Assembly: GCA_025210395.1 (NCBI GenBank)
Contig: JAOARV010000065.1
Location: 124,001 to 188,000 of the forward strand
DNA: 64,000 nt
Origin: Marinisporobacter sp.
GTDB lineage: Bacteria > Bacillota > Clostridia > Peptostreptococcales > Thermotaleaceae
Reading direction: 5' to 3'
The translations under genes were made by a program, and so were the position numbers. A model generated the notes under the pieces. It did not search any database. It had not been told where the DNA came from and was given only the letters and a program-made list of their open reading frames with translations. Positions 39,651 through 54,509 of this stretch are shown in pieces; the stretch's first letter is position 1, and the number at the start of each line of letters is the position of its first letter.

Positions 39651-40769
39651 ATGAAAAAACTAAAGATTATGTCTATATTTGGAACAAGACCAGAGGCTAT
39701 TAAAATGGCTCCAGTAGTAAAAGCACTTGAGGCAGATGAGAAAACTGAGTCTATTGTTTGTGTAACGGCCCAGCATAGGGAGATGCTTGATCAAGTGCTG
39801 GATTTGTTCTCTATAAAGCCTGATTATGATTTGAATATCATGAAGCCTGGACAAACCTTAAGTCAGATTACATCAAGAGCTCTTACAGGACTAGAAAAGG
39901 TGATTGAAGAGGTAAAACCAGATATGGTTTTAGTTCACGGAGATACAACAACAACCTTTGTGGGAGCATTAGCTGCCTTTTACAGTCAAGTGAAGGTAGG
40001 GCATGTAGAAGCAGGACTGAGAAGTCATAATATGTATTCTCCTTATCCTGAGGAGATGAATAGAACCCTTACAGGAAGAATGAGTCATCTTCATTTCTCC
40101 CCTACAAAAGGAAATAGAGAAAATCTACTAAGGGAAGGAATCAAAGAGAGGGATATTATTGTAACAGGAAATACGGTTATTGATGCACTTCTCCAAGTGG
40201 TAAGAGATGATTATGCTTATGAAGATGATCGATTGAACCAGATTGATTATGAAAACAAAAAAGTAATCTTAATGACTTCTCACAGAAGAGAAAATTTAGG
40301 ACAACCTATGGTAAATATTTTCTCTGCTGTAAAAGAGGTAGTAGAGAAAAATGAAGAAGTAGAAGTGGTATTTCCTGTTCATTTGAATCCAAAGGTAAGA
40401 AATTTAGCTTATGAAATATTAGGAGGCGTAGAAAGAGTACATTTAATTGAGCCTTTAGATTATGAGCCTTTTGCTAATTTAATAGCTAAAGCTTATTTGA
40501 TTTTAACAGATTCGGGTGGGATTCAAGAAGAAGCCCCTTCTTTAGGTAAGCCTGTACTCGTTCTTCGAACAGAAACAGAAAGACCAGAAGCAGTAGAGGC
40601 GGGTACTGTAAAAATGGCAGGAATAGAAAAAGAGGAAATTCTAAAACTAACGAATAAACTCGTCAATAATGAAGAATCCTATAAAGAAATGGCTAATGCA
40701 GTAAACCCTTATGGAGATGGAAAGGCAGCAAAGAAAATTGTAGAAGCTATAAAGGGGTTTTTATTATAA
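39651..40769 (+). CDS. wecB: UDP-N-acetylglucosamine 2-epimerase (non-hydrolysing)
   Basis: A 372-residue GT-B-fold enzyme behind TAGGAGGA. It interconverts UDP-GlcNAc and UDP-ManNAc for wall polymer synthesis. Features: IFGTRPEAIKMAPV near residue 9, VHGDTTTTFVGALAAF near 94, VGHVEAGLRS near 115, PEEMNR near 131, SHRRENLG near 206 and the C-terminal DSGGIQEEAPSLGKPVLVLR loop. Normal length. It follows wecA through a terminator-like hairpin. Confidence 0.96.
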   Translation: MKKLKIMSIFGTRPEAIKMAPVVKALEADEKTESIVCVTAQHREMLDQVLDLFSIKPDYDLNIMKPGQTLSQITSRALTGLEKVIEEVKPDMVLVHGDTTTTFVGALAAFYSQVKVGHVEAGLRSHNMYSPYPEEMNRTLTGRMSHLHFSPTKGNRENLLREGIKERDIIVTGNTVIDALLQVVRDDYAYEDDRLNQIDYENKKVILMTSHRRENLGQPMVNIFSAVKEVVEKNEEVEVVFPVHLNPKVRNLAYEILGGVERVHLIEPLDYEPFANLIAKAYLILTDSGGIQEEAPSLGKPVLVLRTETERPEAVEAGTVKMAGIEKEEILKLTNKLVNNEESYKEMANAVNPYGDGKAAKKIVEAIKGFLL

Positions 40770-40887
40770 TTATTTACAATATCAAACAAAAATATAATGA
40801 AATTTGCAAAAAAAAGGAGCAATTTGTCGCTTATATATGATAAAATGATAGAGGCTTAGGCATGGGTCATTTACGGAGGTGTTTATT

Positions 40888-41535
40888 TTGAAAAAAATAG
40901 TTACATTAGAAGAAGCTATGAGTCATATTCAAGATGGTATGACGATTATGATCGGTGGATTTATGGCTGTGGGCACACCAGAAAAATTCATGGACGCACT
41001 AGTAGAAAAGGGCGTAAAAGATCTTACTATTATTGGAAATGATGCAGGATGGCCTGATAAAGGAATTGGTAAATTAGTTGTTAATAAGCAGGTGAAAAAA
41101 ATTATTGCGTCTCATGTGGGACTAAACCCTGAAGTAGGAAGACAAATGAATGCAGGGGAAATAGAATGTGAATTAGTACCACAAGGAACCCTTGCAGAAA
41201 GAGTAAGAGCAGGTGGAAATGGACTAGGTGGTATTTTAACACCAACAGGAGTTGGAACGATCGTAGAAGAAGGTAAAGAAAAAATTACAGTAGATGGAAA
41301 AGAGTATCTATTAGAAAAGCCATTAAAAGCAGATATTGCTTTAGTTGGTGCTAGTATTTCAGACAAAAAAGGAAACCTTTACTATAATAAGGCAACTAGA
41401 AATTTCAATCCACTTATGGCAACTGCAGCTGATGTAGTAATCGTAGGAGCTGAAAAAGTAGTTGAGGTTGGAGAAATTGATGGCAATGATGTTATGACTC
41501 CAGCACTTTATGTTGACTATATTGTGGAGGTGTAG
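40888..41535 (+). CDS. ctfA: acetate/butyrate-acetoacetate CoA-transferase subunit A
   Basis: A 215-residue alpha subunit with a TTG start at 40888 behind ACGGAGGTG. The family I CoA-transferase features are GMTIMIGGFMAVGTPEKFMDAL near residue 18 and the conserved GGNGLGGILTPTGVGT loop near 110. With subunit B it moves CoA between acetoacetate and acetate or butyrate. The transferase would activate or release the acetoacetate from the Kce reaction in lysine fermentation. The beta subunit gene starts 3 bases after the stop. Confidence 0.93.
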   Translation: MKKIVTLEEAMSHIQDGMTIMIGGFMAVGTPEKFMDALVEKGVKDLTIIGNDAGWPDKGIGKLVVNKQVKKIIASHVGLNPEVGRQMNAGEIECELVPQGTLAERVRAGGNGLGGILTPTGVGTIVEEGKEKITVDGKEYLLEKPLKADIALVGASISDKKGNLYYNKATRNFNPLMATAADVVIVGAEKVVEVGEIDGNDVMTPALYVDYIVEV

Positions 41536-41538
41536 AAA

Positions 41539-42189
41539 ATGAATGCAAAAGAGATTATAGCAAGAAGAGTTGCAAAAGAACTAAAAGACGGTGACGTAGT
41601 AAACTTAGGAATTGGATTACCAACAATGGTAGCAAATTATATTCCAGAAAACATGGATATTACCTTCCAATCAGAAAATGGTTTTGTTGGACTTGGACCT
41701 GCTGCTGAAGAAGGAAAAGAAGATAAAGATCTAGTAAATGCAGGTGGTATGCCTGTAACAGCTGTACCAGGGGCAGCATTCTTTGATAGTGCTACTTCCT
41801 TTAGTATTATTAGAGGAGGTCACGTGGATGCAACAGTTCTTGGAGCACTTCAAGTAGATGAAAAAGGAAACCTTGCAAACTGGATGGTTCCAGGAAAAAT
41901 GGTACCAGGTATGGGTGGTGCTATGGATTTAGTAGTTGGAGCTAAAAAAGTAATCATTTCTATGACTCATACACAAAAGGGTAAACCAAAGATTTTAAAA
42001 GAGTGTAATTTACCACTTACTGCTGCAGGACAAGTAAATATGATCATTACAGAAATGGGTGTAATGGATGTAACAGAGCAAGGAATTATTCTAAAAGAAA
42101 TCAATCCGGAATTTACTGTAGAAGATGTAAAAAATGCTACAGATGCAGAATTGATTGTTCTTGATGATTTAAAAAAAATGGAAATATAA
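41539..42189 (+). CDS. ctfB: acetate/butyrate-acetoacetate CoA-transferase subunit B
   Basis: A 216-residue beta subunit with ATG behind GTGGAGGTG. It holds the catalytic glutamate in the [11 protein letters not shown] motif (about residue 46), where a gamma-glutamyl-CoA thioester forms. Other family features are [18 protein letters not shown] near 19 and [19 protein letters not shown] near 115. It forms a two-gene operon with ctfA and ends at a strong terminator. Substrate range cannot be fixed from sequence. Confidence 0.94.
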   Translation: MNAKEIIARRVAKELKDGDVVNLGIGLPTMVANYIPENMDITFQSENGFVGLGPAAEEGKEDKDLVNAGGMPVTAVPGAAFFDSATSFSIIRGGHVDATVLGALQVDEKGNLANWMVPGKMVPGMGGAMDLVVGAKKVIISMTHTQKGKPKILKECNLPLTAAGQVNMIITEMGVMDVTEQGIILKEINPEFTVEDVKNATDAELIVLDDLKKMEI

Positions 42190-42200
42190 AGCTATAAACA

Positions 42201-43168
<968 letters not shown>

Positions 43169-43224
43169 GTATAGGGTGTTAATGATTTTGGAATAATAGA
43201 GATAGATAAGAAATCAAAATAAGA

Positions 43225-43256
43225 AGCAGCTCTAAACCAATGAGGACTGCTTTTTA
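43225..43256 (+). terminator. terminator of triple-hairpin c-subunit gene
   Basis: AGCAGCTC (43225-43232) pairs with GAG-GA-CTGCT (43242-43251, 2-base bulge), followed by TTTTTA. It separates the gene from the atp operon. Confidence 0.6.
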
Positions 43257-43395
43257 TGTATTTATGAGAGTTGCTAGGATAAAAATTTTTAAAAACAGAA
43301 AATTTAAAAAATAACTTGTGGAATTGTGTAAAAAAATGTATGATATATAATAGGGGACGAAAACGTATTTTGAATATTCGAGAAATTGCGCATAA

Positions 43396-43445
43396 TTGCT
43401 ACAAATTTATCCATTACTTGTATAATTTATTACAAGTGATATAAT
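43396..43445 (+). promoter_or_regulatory. promoter region of the main atp operon
   Basis: Two overlapping candidates are visible: TATAAT at 43421-43426 with TTGCTA 19 bases upstream, and TATAAT at 43440-43445 with TGA before it (extended -10) and TTGTAT 16 bases upstream. A small inverted repeat ACTTGTA/TACAAGT lies between them. Confidence 0.45.
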
Positions 43446-43462
43446 TATAAATGGGGAGTTTT

Positions 43463-43687
43463 ATGAAAAAAAATAAAATGAATATATTTCAAAATTTATC
43501 TTTATTGACACATATAGGAATTATGATGATTTTGCCTATCTTTGCAGCTGTATATTTAGGGAATTTGGCAGATCGAAGAATGGGAACGAATTATTTATTT
43601 TTGATTTTATTTATTTTACTAGGAATAGGATCAGGATTTTTAAATGTTTATAAGATTGTGATGAAAGATATAAAAAAGAAAAAATAG
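43463..43687 (+). CDS. atpZ: AtpZ/AtpI family small membrane protein
   Basis: A 74-residue protein with two transmembrane helices (about 12-32 and 42-62) and basic ends. ATG 43463 is preferred over 43451 because GGGGAG lies just upstream of it. The motif GIMMILPIFAAVYLGNLADRRMGT matches the AtpZ/AtpI type of small proteins that head many clostridial atp operons and are linked to Mg2+ or c-ring assembly. It lies 160 bases before subunit I. Confidence 0.8.
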   Translation: MKKNKMNIFQNLSLLTHIGIMMILPIFAAVYLGNLADRRMGTNYLFLILFILLGIGSGFLNVYKIVMKDIKKKK

Positions 43688-43692
43688 GAATT

Positions 43693-43710
43693 CACTTTTA
43701 TATAAAAGTG
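43693..43710. repeat. 18-bp perfect palindrome in atpZ-atpI gap
   Basis: CACTTTTATATAAAAGTG reads the same on both strands. It lies 6 bases after the atpZ stop. It could be an operator or a small 3' hairpin; no family can be named. Confidence 0.5.
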
Positions 43711-43847
43711 TCATAATATTATAATTCATTTGAAATAAGAAAGAGAAAAATGTAATTTTCTCAATATTTCCGCAAAAAATAGGAATCGCTTATACATAAA
43801 GTTTACGAAAGAATAATTTTTAAGTTGAATGAAGGGAAGTGTAATAT

Positions 43848-44254
43848 TTGGGGCATACGTGGGAGATGCAGCTAAAAATTTTTAAATTTACAATAAGTAC
43901 TGTCATCATTTTGTGCCTAGGCTTTGTAGTTTTTATAAAGAACTCCCTTCCTATGATTCTAGGGCTTATTTTTGGAACACTTATAAGCATGTTGAATTTT
44001 AGAACTTTGGCATTGACTTTAGAAAAAGCAGTACATATGAATCCAAGGCAAGCACAGGTTTATGCAGGTAGTAGATATTTTATAAGATATATTACAAATG
44101 GTGTTGTGATTTTTGTAGGGATTAAAGCAGATTATTTAAATGTCATCGGGGTAATAATAGGTTTAGTGATGATAAAAATCATTATTTTAATTACAAACCT
44201 ATTTAATAATAAACAATACTTTAAAAGAATTTTTGTAAGAAAGGAGGAGAAATA

Positions 44255-44255
<1 letters not shown>
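43848..44255 (+). CDS. atpI: ATP synthase subunit I
   Basis: A 135-residue protein with four predicted helices. The TTG at 43848 is used since GAAGGGAAGTG lies upstream; the ATG at 43866 has no room for a site. AtpI helps assemble the c-ring, notably of hybrid Na+ rotors. Conserved features are IFGTLISMLNFRTLALTLEKA near residue 43 and the Arg/Tyr pair RYFIRY near 76. Its stop overlaps the start of atpB by one base (TAATG), so they are coupled. Confidence 0.85.
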
Positions 44256-45542
<1,287 letters not shown>

Positions 45543-45581
45543 ATGTAAACAAATAAAAAATAAAAAATACTTAATCCATGA

Positions 45582-45863
<282 letters not shown>

Positions 45864-45913
45864 AAGCATAAAGGTAGGAGAAAGGCCTTTTTAGAAAGGA
45901 GGAAGTACATACT

Positions 45914-46420
45914 ATGAAGGCAGGATTAGTGGAACTTAGTTGGACGACGGTTTTTCAGATTGCAAATACGATCATATTGTTTTTAGCATTAAGAATACTA
46001 CTCTTTAAGCCTGTTAGCGAGTTTATGCAGTCAAGAAAAGAGACAATAGCTGCATCTATTAATGAAGCTCAAGAGAAAAACAACGAGGCAGAAAAGCTAA
46101 AGAAAGAGTATGAGACAAAGCTTCAGTTTGCAGAGGATGAAGGAAGACAAATCATTAAAGAAGCCTCTCAAAAGGCAGAAAAGAGAGCTTCTGATATTGT
46201 GAAGGATGCAGAAAAAGAAGCTACTCAAATATTAGGAAGAGCTGAATCAGAAATAAAAAGAAAGAAAGCACAAGCCATGAATGAACTGAAAGACGAAATG
46301 GCTTCCCTTGCATTGATAGCTGCTGGAAAAATCATTGACAAGACCTTAGACGAAAAGGAACATCATGGATTGATTCAAGAATTTATTAATGAGGTAGGGG
46401 ACGCCAGATGGCAGAATTAA
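45914..46420 (+). CDS. atpF: ATP synthase F0 subunit b
   Basis: A 168-residue peripheral-stalk subunit behind AAAGGAGGA. One N-terminal transmembrane helix (about 10-28, TVFQIANTIILFLAL) is followed by a long charged coiled coil (40-165). The C-terminus binds delta. It overlaps atpH by 13 bases, so translation is coupled. There is one b gene, consistent with a homodimer. Confidence 0.95.
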   Translation: MKAGLVELSWTTVFQIANTIILFLALRILLFKPVSEFMQSRKETIAASINEAQEKNNEAEKLKKEYETKLQFAEDEGRQIIKEASQKAEKRASDIVKDAEKEATQILGRAESEIKRKKAQAMNELKDEMASLALIAAGKIIDKTLDEKEHHGLIQEFINEVGDARWQN

Positions 46421-46950
46421 TAGAAAGAACTTATGCAGAGGCGCTATTTGAAGTAGCTGTTGAGGGAAATCATTTAGAGAAATACAAAGAGGAAATGGCT
46501 TTTGTTTTAGATATATTTAAAAGTTATCCGGACTTTTATCGGTTGTATAATACGCCTCAAATCAGTAAAGATGAGAAAAAAAATATTATTGAAGAGGCTT
46601 TTAAAGAAAAAATTAGTATTGAAATGATGAATTTCTTAAAGATCCTTTTGGATAAAAGAAGAACCAGTCATATTGAAGGGATTGGAAAAGTTTTTAAAAA
46701 GCTTGCCAATGACTATAGCAACATTATAGAAGGAACAGTAACTACAGTTGTTCCTTTAAAAGGAGAAGAAAAAACATATCTTGAAAAGAAACTTTCAAGT
46801 ATGACAGGGAAATTGATAAAGCTGGAAAATATAGTAGATCCATCTATTAAGGGTGGCGTTTTAGTGAAAATAGGAGACAAGGTAATCGATGGCACTATTC
46901 AGCGTCGTCTGAATGCGATGCAAAAGGACCTTGCACAAATATTAGTTTAG
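46408..46950 (+). CDS. atpH: ATP synthase F1 subunit delta
   Basis: A 180-residue subunit, ATG overlapping the end of atpF. The N-terminal helical domain (RTYAEALFEVAVEG) binds alpha and the C-terminal part (KGGVLVKIGDKVIDGTIQRRL) joins subunit b. Normal length and order for a Firmicute atp operon. Confidence 0.95.
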   Translation: MAELIERTYAEALFEVAVEGNHLEKYKEEMAFVLDIFKSYPDFYRLYNTPQISKDEKKNIIEEAFKEKISIEMMNFLKILLDKRRTSHIEGIGKVFKKLANDYSNIIEGTVTTVVPLKGEEKTYLEKKLSSMTGKLIKLENIVDPSIKGGVLVKIGDKVIDGTIQRRLNAMQKDLAQILV

Positions 46951-48483
<1,533 letters not shown>

Positions 48484-48497
48484 AAAAGCCTGCTTCT

Positions 48498-48560
48498 AAC
48501 GGTTAAAGGCAAACTACGAACGGCTAAGGGTTAAACAAAAAAGTTTAACCTCTAACCGTT
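48498..48560 (+). repeat. nested inverted repeats between atpA and atpG
   Basis: AACGGTTA (48498-48505) pairs with TAACCGTT (48553-48560) and, inside it, GGTTAAAC (48529-48536) pairs with GTTTAACC (48543-48550) around A6. A third, imperfect copy AACGGCTAAGGGTTAA lies between. The RBS of atpG follows directly. It may be a small repeat element or a stem that tunes the atpA/atpG ratio. Confidence 0.7.
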
Positions 48561-48578
48561 ATGTATGGAGGTGAATGC

Positions 48579-49442
48579 ATGGCAGGAATGGGTATGCGCG
48601 ATATAAAGCGTAGAATTAAAAGTGTTAATAATACAAAACAAATTACAAAGGCGATGGAGCTTGTATCATCAGCAAAGTTAAGACGTGCAAGAGAACGTGC
48701 TGAAAAATCAAGACCTTACTTTCATACTATACAAGATACAGTAAGAGATATATTTTCAAATGCTAAAGGAATTAAGCATAAATATTTAGATAAAAGAGAA
48801 GTAAAGAAAAGCTGTTATATTGTCATAACAGCAGATAGAGGCTTATGTGGTGGCTATAATATCAATGTGATAAAAAAAGCAGTAGAAAGCATGAGTAAAA
48901 AGAAAGAAGTATCTGTTGTTACTGTAGGAACGAAAGCGCGAGATTACTATCGCAATAAAAATTATGAATTAGATGGAGAGTTTATTCATATTTCAGAAAG
49001 TCCTACTTATGGGGATGCAAAAAAAATAAGTAATCTAGTACTCAAATTGTATGAGAAAAAAATGATAGATGAAGTCTATCTTGTATATACACAGTTTGTA
49101 AGTACTGTATCTCAAAGCCCAGAAATGATCAAGCTTCTTCCACTGAGTATGGAAAGAGGAGAAATGGAAGAGACAAAAGAGTTTGAATATGTTTCTTACG
49201 ATCCTTCTCCAGAAAGCTTGTTAAATTATATTGTGCCTAAATATGTGGATAGTACAATATATGGAGCTTTAGTAGAATCTTCTGCCAGTGAACAAGGATC
49301 AAGAAGAATGGCCATGGAAAACGCTACAGAGAATGCAGAAGAAATGATCGAGAAATTCACATTAAATTATAATAGAGCGCGACAAGCGGCAATCACACAA
49401 GAAATTGCTGAAATTGTTGGTGGTGTTGAGGCACTTAAGTAG
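48579..49442 (+). CDS. atpG: ATP synthase F1 subunit gamma
   Basis: A 287-residue central-shaft subunit; ATG 48579 behind ATGGAGGTG, not the ATG at 48561, which lies in the RBS region. The N-terminal helix MRDIKRRIKSVNNTKQITKAMELV and the C-terminal helix ending QAAITQEIAEIVGGVEAL form the rotating coiled coil; ITADRGLCGGYN is near residue 77. Normal length. Confidence 0.96.
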   Translation: MAGMGMRDIKRRIKSVNNTKQITKAMELVSSAKLRRARERAEKSRPYFHTIQDTVRDIFSNAKGIKHKYLDKREVKKSCYIVITADRGLCGGYNINVIKKAVESMSKKKEVSVVTVGTKARDYYRNKNYELDGEFIHISESPTYGDAKKISNLVLKLYEKKMIDEVYLVYTQFVSTVSQSPEMIKLLPLSMERGEMEETKEFEYVSYDPSPESLLNYIVPKYVDSTIYGALVESSASEQGSRRMAMENATENAEEMIEKFTLNYNRARQAAITQEIAEIVGGVEALK

Positions 49443-49467
49443 CGCTACCAAAAAAGAAAGGATGTGA

Positions 49468-50868
<1,401 letters not shown>

Positions 50869-50886
50869 AAGAAGCGAGGTGAAAAG

Positions 50887-51291
50887 ATGGCTTCTACTTT
50901 TGAACTTGAAATCGTAACACCCGACAGAAAATTCTATGAAGGCTCTGTAGAAAGAATTGTGGTCAGAAGTACCCAAGGTGATATGGGAATATTAAAAGAC
51001 CACATGTTTACAGTAAGCCCCTTAGAAATAGGCGTGGTGAAAATCAAAGAAAATGGTAAATATAAAGAAGCTGCATGTGCAGGAGGGTTTATTCAGATCA
51101 AGGAAGAAAAAACCACTATTATTACAGACTCAGCTGAATGGCCTGAAGAAATAGATGTAAAGAGGGCGGAAGAAGCAAAAAATAGAGCTGAAGAGAGATT
51201 AAATAAACCAGAAGCGAATGTAGATGCATTAAGAGCAAAAGCAGCCTTAAAAAGAGCGTTGACAAGAATTAGAGTAGCAAAAGGTGAATAA
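50887..51291 (+). CDS. atpC: ATP synthase F1 subunit epsilon
   Basis: A 134-residue subunit behind GAAGCGAGGTG. The beta-sandwich (1-85, with GDMGILKDH) contacts gamma and the c-ring; the C-terminal two-helix hairpin (90-134) can inhibit ATP hydrolysis. Last gene of the operon, followed by a strong terminator. Confidence 0.95.
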   Translation: MASTFELEIVTPDRKFYEGSVERIVVRSTQGDMGILKDHMFTVSPLEIGVVKIKENGKYKEAACAGGFIQIKEEKTTIITDSAEWPEEIDVKRAEEAKNRAEERLNKPEANVDALRAKAALKRALTRIRVAKGE

Positions 51292-51292
51292 T

Positions 51293-51335
51293 AAAAATCC
51301 CGAACCAAATTTATGGTTTGGGATTTTTGTTTTTG
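51293..51335 (+). terminator. terminator of the atp operon
   Basis: A 14-15 bp stem with one G-U pair (51293-51307 with 51314-51328), followed by TGTTTTTG. Confidence 0.9.
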
Positions 51336-51385
51336 TTGATGCATCTATAGATGCATAGATTGCATATAAAAAAATAAAAATAATA

Positions 51386-51418
51386 TTGACAAAGCTTACC
51401 TTGTGAAAATGATATAAA
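51386..51418 (+). promoter_or_regulatory. weak promoter of yueI
   Basis: TGATATAAA at 51410-51418 is an extended -10; TTGACA lies at 51386-51391, but the spacer is 21 bases, longer than usual. Confidence 0.4.
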
Positions 51419-51518
51419 GTGATTCATCATAAATGAATAGGTTACTTGAGAAATCCATATTGACAATAAATATAGAAAATGTAATAATGTGCAGTAACTT
51501 TGAGAATGGAGGCAATAT

Positions 51519-52058
51519 ATGAACAATCAAACTGAATTAGAAAAATATGTAGAATATGGAGTTGCAGGAGCACCACAAATTAAGGCTGATGAAAAAAAGC
51601 ATTGGCTTGGAGAATTTCGAGAAAGGGTTATATTTGCATTAACCTTTGAGCAGATCAATCGAAAAGAAGCTCTAAAGATTGTAGAAGAAAAATGCAAAAA
51701 TCAAAGAGTCCATAAATTAATATTAGAAAATAGTGTTTTAGATACTACCTCTGAAAAGTATATGGATGTAGCGAAGAAATATGATAAAGAGTATAAGACG
51801 ATAGATATGAATGAAAATAGAGAAATTGCTCTAGTATTAGCAAGTAATGAAGCCGTAAATGAAAAAGATGTATTAATAGAAAAACTACCTATTTTTCCAG
51901 AAGTATTTTATCATGCAAAAAATAGAAAGCTTTGTAAAAAGCATATGCAAAAGTTAAGAGAAGAAGCTCCCTTGTTTATAGAGGAGTTTGAAGAAATAAC
52001 TCTTTTAGATAAAATGATGGGGATTTCATGTGGTGTTTGTGAGCATATAAAAAAATAG
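51519..52058 (+). CDS. YueI family protein (DUF1694)
   Basis: A 179-residue soluble protein behind ATGGAGGCA. The N-terminal pattern EKYVEYGVAGAPQIKADEKKHWLGEFRERVIFALTFEQ matches the YueI/DUF1694 family. The C-terminus carries two cysteines (GISCGVCEH). The function of the family is not known. It lies between the atp operon and ywmB-murA as a single gene. Confidence 0.8.
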   Translation: MNNQTELEKYVEYGVAGAPQIKADEKKHWLGEFRERVIFALTFEQINRKEALKIVEEKCKNQRVHKLILENSVLDTTSEKYMDVAKKYDKEYKTIDMNENREIALVLASNEAVNEKDVLIEKLPIFPEVFYHAKNRKLCKKHMQKLREEAPLFIEEFEEITLLDKMMGISCGVCEHIKK

Positions 52059-52219
52059 AATTTTTTTAAGATACATATGTATATTCACCTTTTCTTCCGT
52101 CAATACTTTTAATAACAAGGGAAGATAATAGATAGAAAATATGTTTTCGTCCCCCTTTAACATATTTGCTTATTTATTTTCTTCCCTTTATATATTGTAT
52201 GATTGAGGGAGAGGGGTAT

Positions 52220-52966
52220 ATGAAATCCTATTTTAATCTTAAAAAAGTTTGTCTTTATTTATTTATATTTATGAACATAGCATTTGTTTTATCCGTTGAC
52301 ACAGTAGCTATGACAAAAGAAGAAGGAATCATAAAAACCATTAAGAGTACGGATGCAGTAGTAGAAGAAATAAACGTGAATGCATATGTAAATATGGATA
52401 AAATCTTTACACAACCATCTAAAGGAGAAGAAATTTGTTTCGCTTTAGCAGAAAAATTAGCAGTAAAAAAAGAAAAGATAGAAAATGCATCCACAAAAGA
52501 AAATACACATGTATATCTAACTGGAGAAGGAAAAAATAAAGAGACGATTTGTATTATTCTCCAATCTTCAGAAGATGAAGATGTGAAAGAAACAAATATT
52601 GTGATCAATAGGGTAGATCATCAATTAAAGGATTTAAGCAGTGAATCAGAAAAAATAAGAGAAGCTCTAGCTGATTATGGAGAACCGAAGGTGAATGTTT
52701 GCTTGATAGGAAGTTTTAGAGGAAAATTAAATTCTGTGCAAAAAGAAGAGATCCTTAAAAGTATAAAAAAAAATATGGATGCTTCAGAGAAAGAAAGTTT
52801 TAGAGATAAAAACATGATCAGCATTACGAGTCTTAGCAGTAAAATAAAAGAGTACACAACTTATGGGGGAAAAAAAGTAAATCTTCATATAGCCCTTAGA
52901 TACAATTCTTATGAAGATAAAACGAATATTTGGATAGGAACACCTTTTATAACCATTCCCTATTAA
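52220..52966 (+). CDS. YwmB-like exported protein
   Basis: A 248-residue protein; ATG 52220 behind GAGAGGGG, giving a good signal peptide or anchor (VCLYLFIFMNIAFVLSV). The upstream in-frame start at 52166 has no RBS. The mature part is an alpha-beta domain with VNVCLIGSFRGKLN near 160 and the C-terminal VNLHIALRYNSYEDKTNIWIGTP, the TATA-binding-like fold of YwmB (DUF1779). In B. subtilis ywmB is likewise just upstream of murAA and spoIID. Function unknown, possibly in the cell envelope. Confidence 0.78.
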   Translation: MKSYFNLKKVCLYLFIFMNIAFVLSVDTVAMTKEEGIIKTIKSTDAVVEEINVNAYVNMDKIFTQPSKGEEICFALAEKLAVKKEKIENASTKENTHVYLTGEGKNKETICIILQSSEDEDVKETNIVINRVDHQLKDLSSESEKIREALADYGEPKVNVCLIGSFRGKLNSVQKEEILKSIKKNMDASEKESFRDKNMISITSLSSKIKEYTTYGGKKVNLHIALRYNSYEDKTNIWIGTPFITIPY

Positions 52967-53126
52967 TTTATAAAAATTTCCTAAAGGAGATTTTATAAAA
53001 ATGTAGAAATCTTATTTGAAGTCAAGAAAACATAATAATTTGAAATGAGATAAGAAATAGTTAGGAAACACAATAAGAAATCATACTAAATTTTATAAAA
53101 ATGAATCCATAAAAGGAGGCTCACAT

Positions 53127-54383
53127 GTGGCAAAGATTGTTATAGAAAAAAGCCCTCCGTTAAAGGGTACGGTAAGGGTTAGTGGAGCAAAAAATTCAGT
53201 ATTACCAATCTTAGCAGCGTCTTTATTATCTCAAGGAAAATGTGTTTTAGAAGATATACCTGTATTGAAGGATGTAGAAGTGATTAATGAATTGTTAGGA
53301 GCTATAGGTGCATGTGTGAAAAGAAATATCAATGAAGGAATTGTTGAAATTGATGGATCAAGCCTTCTTCACTATGAAGCACCTTATGAATTAGTTCGAA
53401 AGATGAGAGCATCTTTTTTGGTAATGGGTCCTCTTTTGGCAAGGATGGGAAAAGCCAGAATATCTCTTCCAGGAGGCTGTGCTATAGGAACAAGACCTAT
53501 TGATTTACATTTAAAAGGATTTCATGCTTTAGGAGCTGAAATCAATGTAGGACATGGATATGTAGAAGCAAAAGCCGAAAGACTTATAGGAAATAAAATT
53601 TATTTAGATTTTCCAAGTGTGGGTGCTACAGAAAACATTATGATGGCAGCTACTAGGGCAGAAGGATTAACCGTTATAGAAAATGTAGCGGAAGAGCCAG
53701 AAATCGTAGATTTAGCAAATTTTTTAAATGGATTAGGTGCAAAAATTAAGGGTGCAGGAACGGATACCATAAAAATTGAAGGCGTAAAAGAATTAGGAGC
53801 AACAAGACATGCTGTCATTCCTGATCGTATTGAAGCAGGTACTTTTATGGTTGCAGCAGCTATAACAGGTGGTGACGTTTTAATTGAAAATGCATTATCA
53901 GAGCATTTAAAGCCTACTATTGCAAAGCTAAGAGAATGTGGTGTAGAAATAGTAGAAAATACAGATAACATTCGAGTTATAGCGAAAAATGGGATAAATG
54001 CCACAGATATTAAAACCTTACCTTATCCTGGATTTCCTACGGATATGCAAGCCCAGTTTATGTCTCTATTAAGTGTAGCAAAAGGGACAAGCGTTGTGAT
54101 AGAAACTGTATTTGAAAATAGATTTATGCATGTATCAGAATTAAAAAGAATGGGTGCCAATATTAAAATTGAAGGAAGAAGTGCAGTAGTACAAGGAGTA
54201 AATGCATTGCAAGGAACCCAAGTAAAAGCAACAGATCTTAGAGCAGGTGCAGCTTTAGTTCTTGCCGGACTAGTAGCAGAATCAAAAACAGAAATAAGCG
54301 ATATTTATCATATTGATCGAGGGTATGTAAATATAGAAGATCAATTATGCCAATTAGGAGCAAAAATAAAAAGAGTAGAATAA
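53127..54383 (+). CDS. murA: UDP-N-acetylglucosamine 1-carboxyvinyltransferase
   Basis: A 418-residue EPSP-synthase-fold enzyme with a GTG start behind AAAAGGAGG. It adds enolpyruvate to UDP-GlcNAc, the first committed step of peptidoglycan synthesis. The loop cysteine that fosfomycin attacks is present (C118 in GGCAIGTRP). Other features are [16 protein letters not shown] near 19 and [13 protein letters not shown] near 370. It precedes spoIID as in other spore-formers; a terminator lies in between. Confidence 0.96.
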   Translation: MAKIVIEKSPPLKGTVRVSGAKNSVLPILAASLLSQGKCVLEDIPVLKDVEVINELLGAIGACVKRNINEGIVEIDGSSLLHYEAPYELVRKMRASFLVMGPLLARMGKARISLPGGCAIGTRPIDLHLKGFHALGAEINVGHGYVEAKAERLIGNKIYLDFPSVGATENIMMAATRAEGLTVIENVAEEPEIVDLANFLNGLGAKIKGAGTDTIKIEGVKELGATRHAVIPDRIEAGTFMVAAAITGGDVLIENALSEHLKPTIAKLRECGVEIVENTDNIRVIAKNGINATDIKTLPYPGFPTDMQAQFMSLLSVAKGTSVVIETVFENRFMHVSELKRMGANIKIEGRSAVVQGVNALQGTQVKATDLRAGAALVLAGLVAESKTEISDIYHIDRGYVNIEDQLCQLGAKIKRVE

Positions 54384-54384
54384 A

Positions 54385-54410
54385 AGTGTCCTTTGTGGGC
54401 GCTTTTTTTG
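54385..54410 (+). terminator. terminator of murA
   Basis: AGTGTCC (54385-54391) pairs with GGGCGCT (54397-54403), with two G-U pairs, followed by seven T. Confidence 0.8.
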
Positions 54411-54509
54411 TTCTATATTTCTTTCTTTGTGCATAGGCTATATAGACTATGTGACTATAAAAATTTACTGTTTGGATGGCTTATAGCTAAGGCACAAGGG
54501 GGGAAAGGA

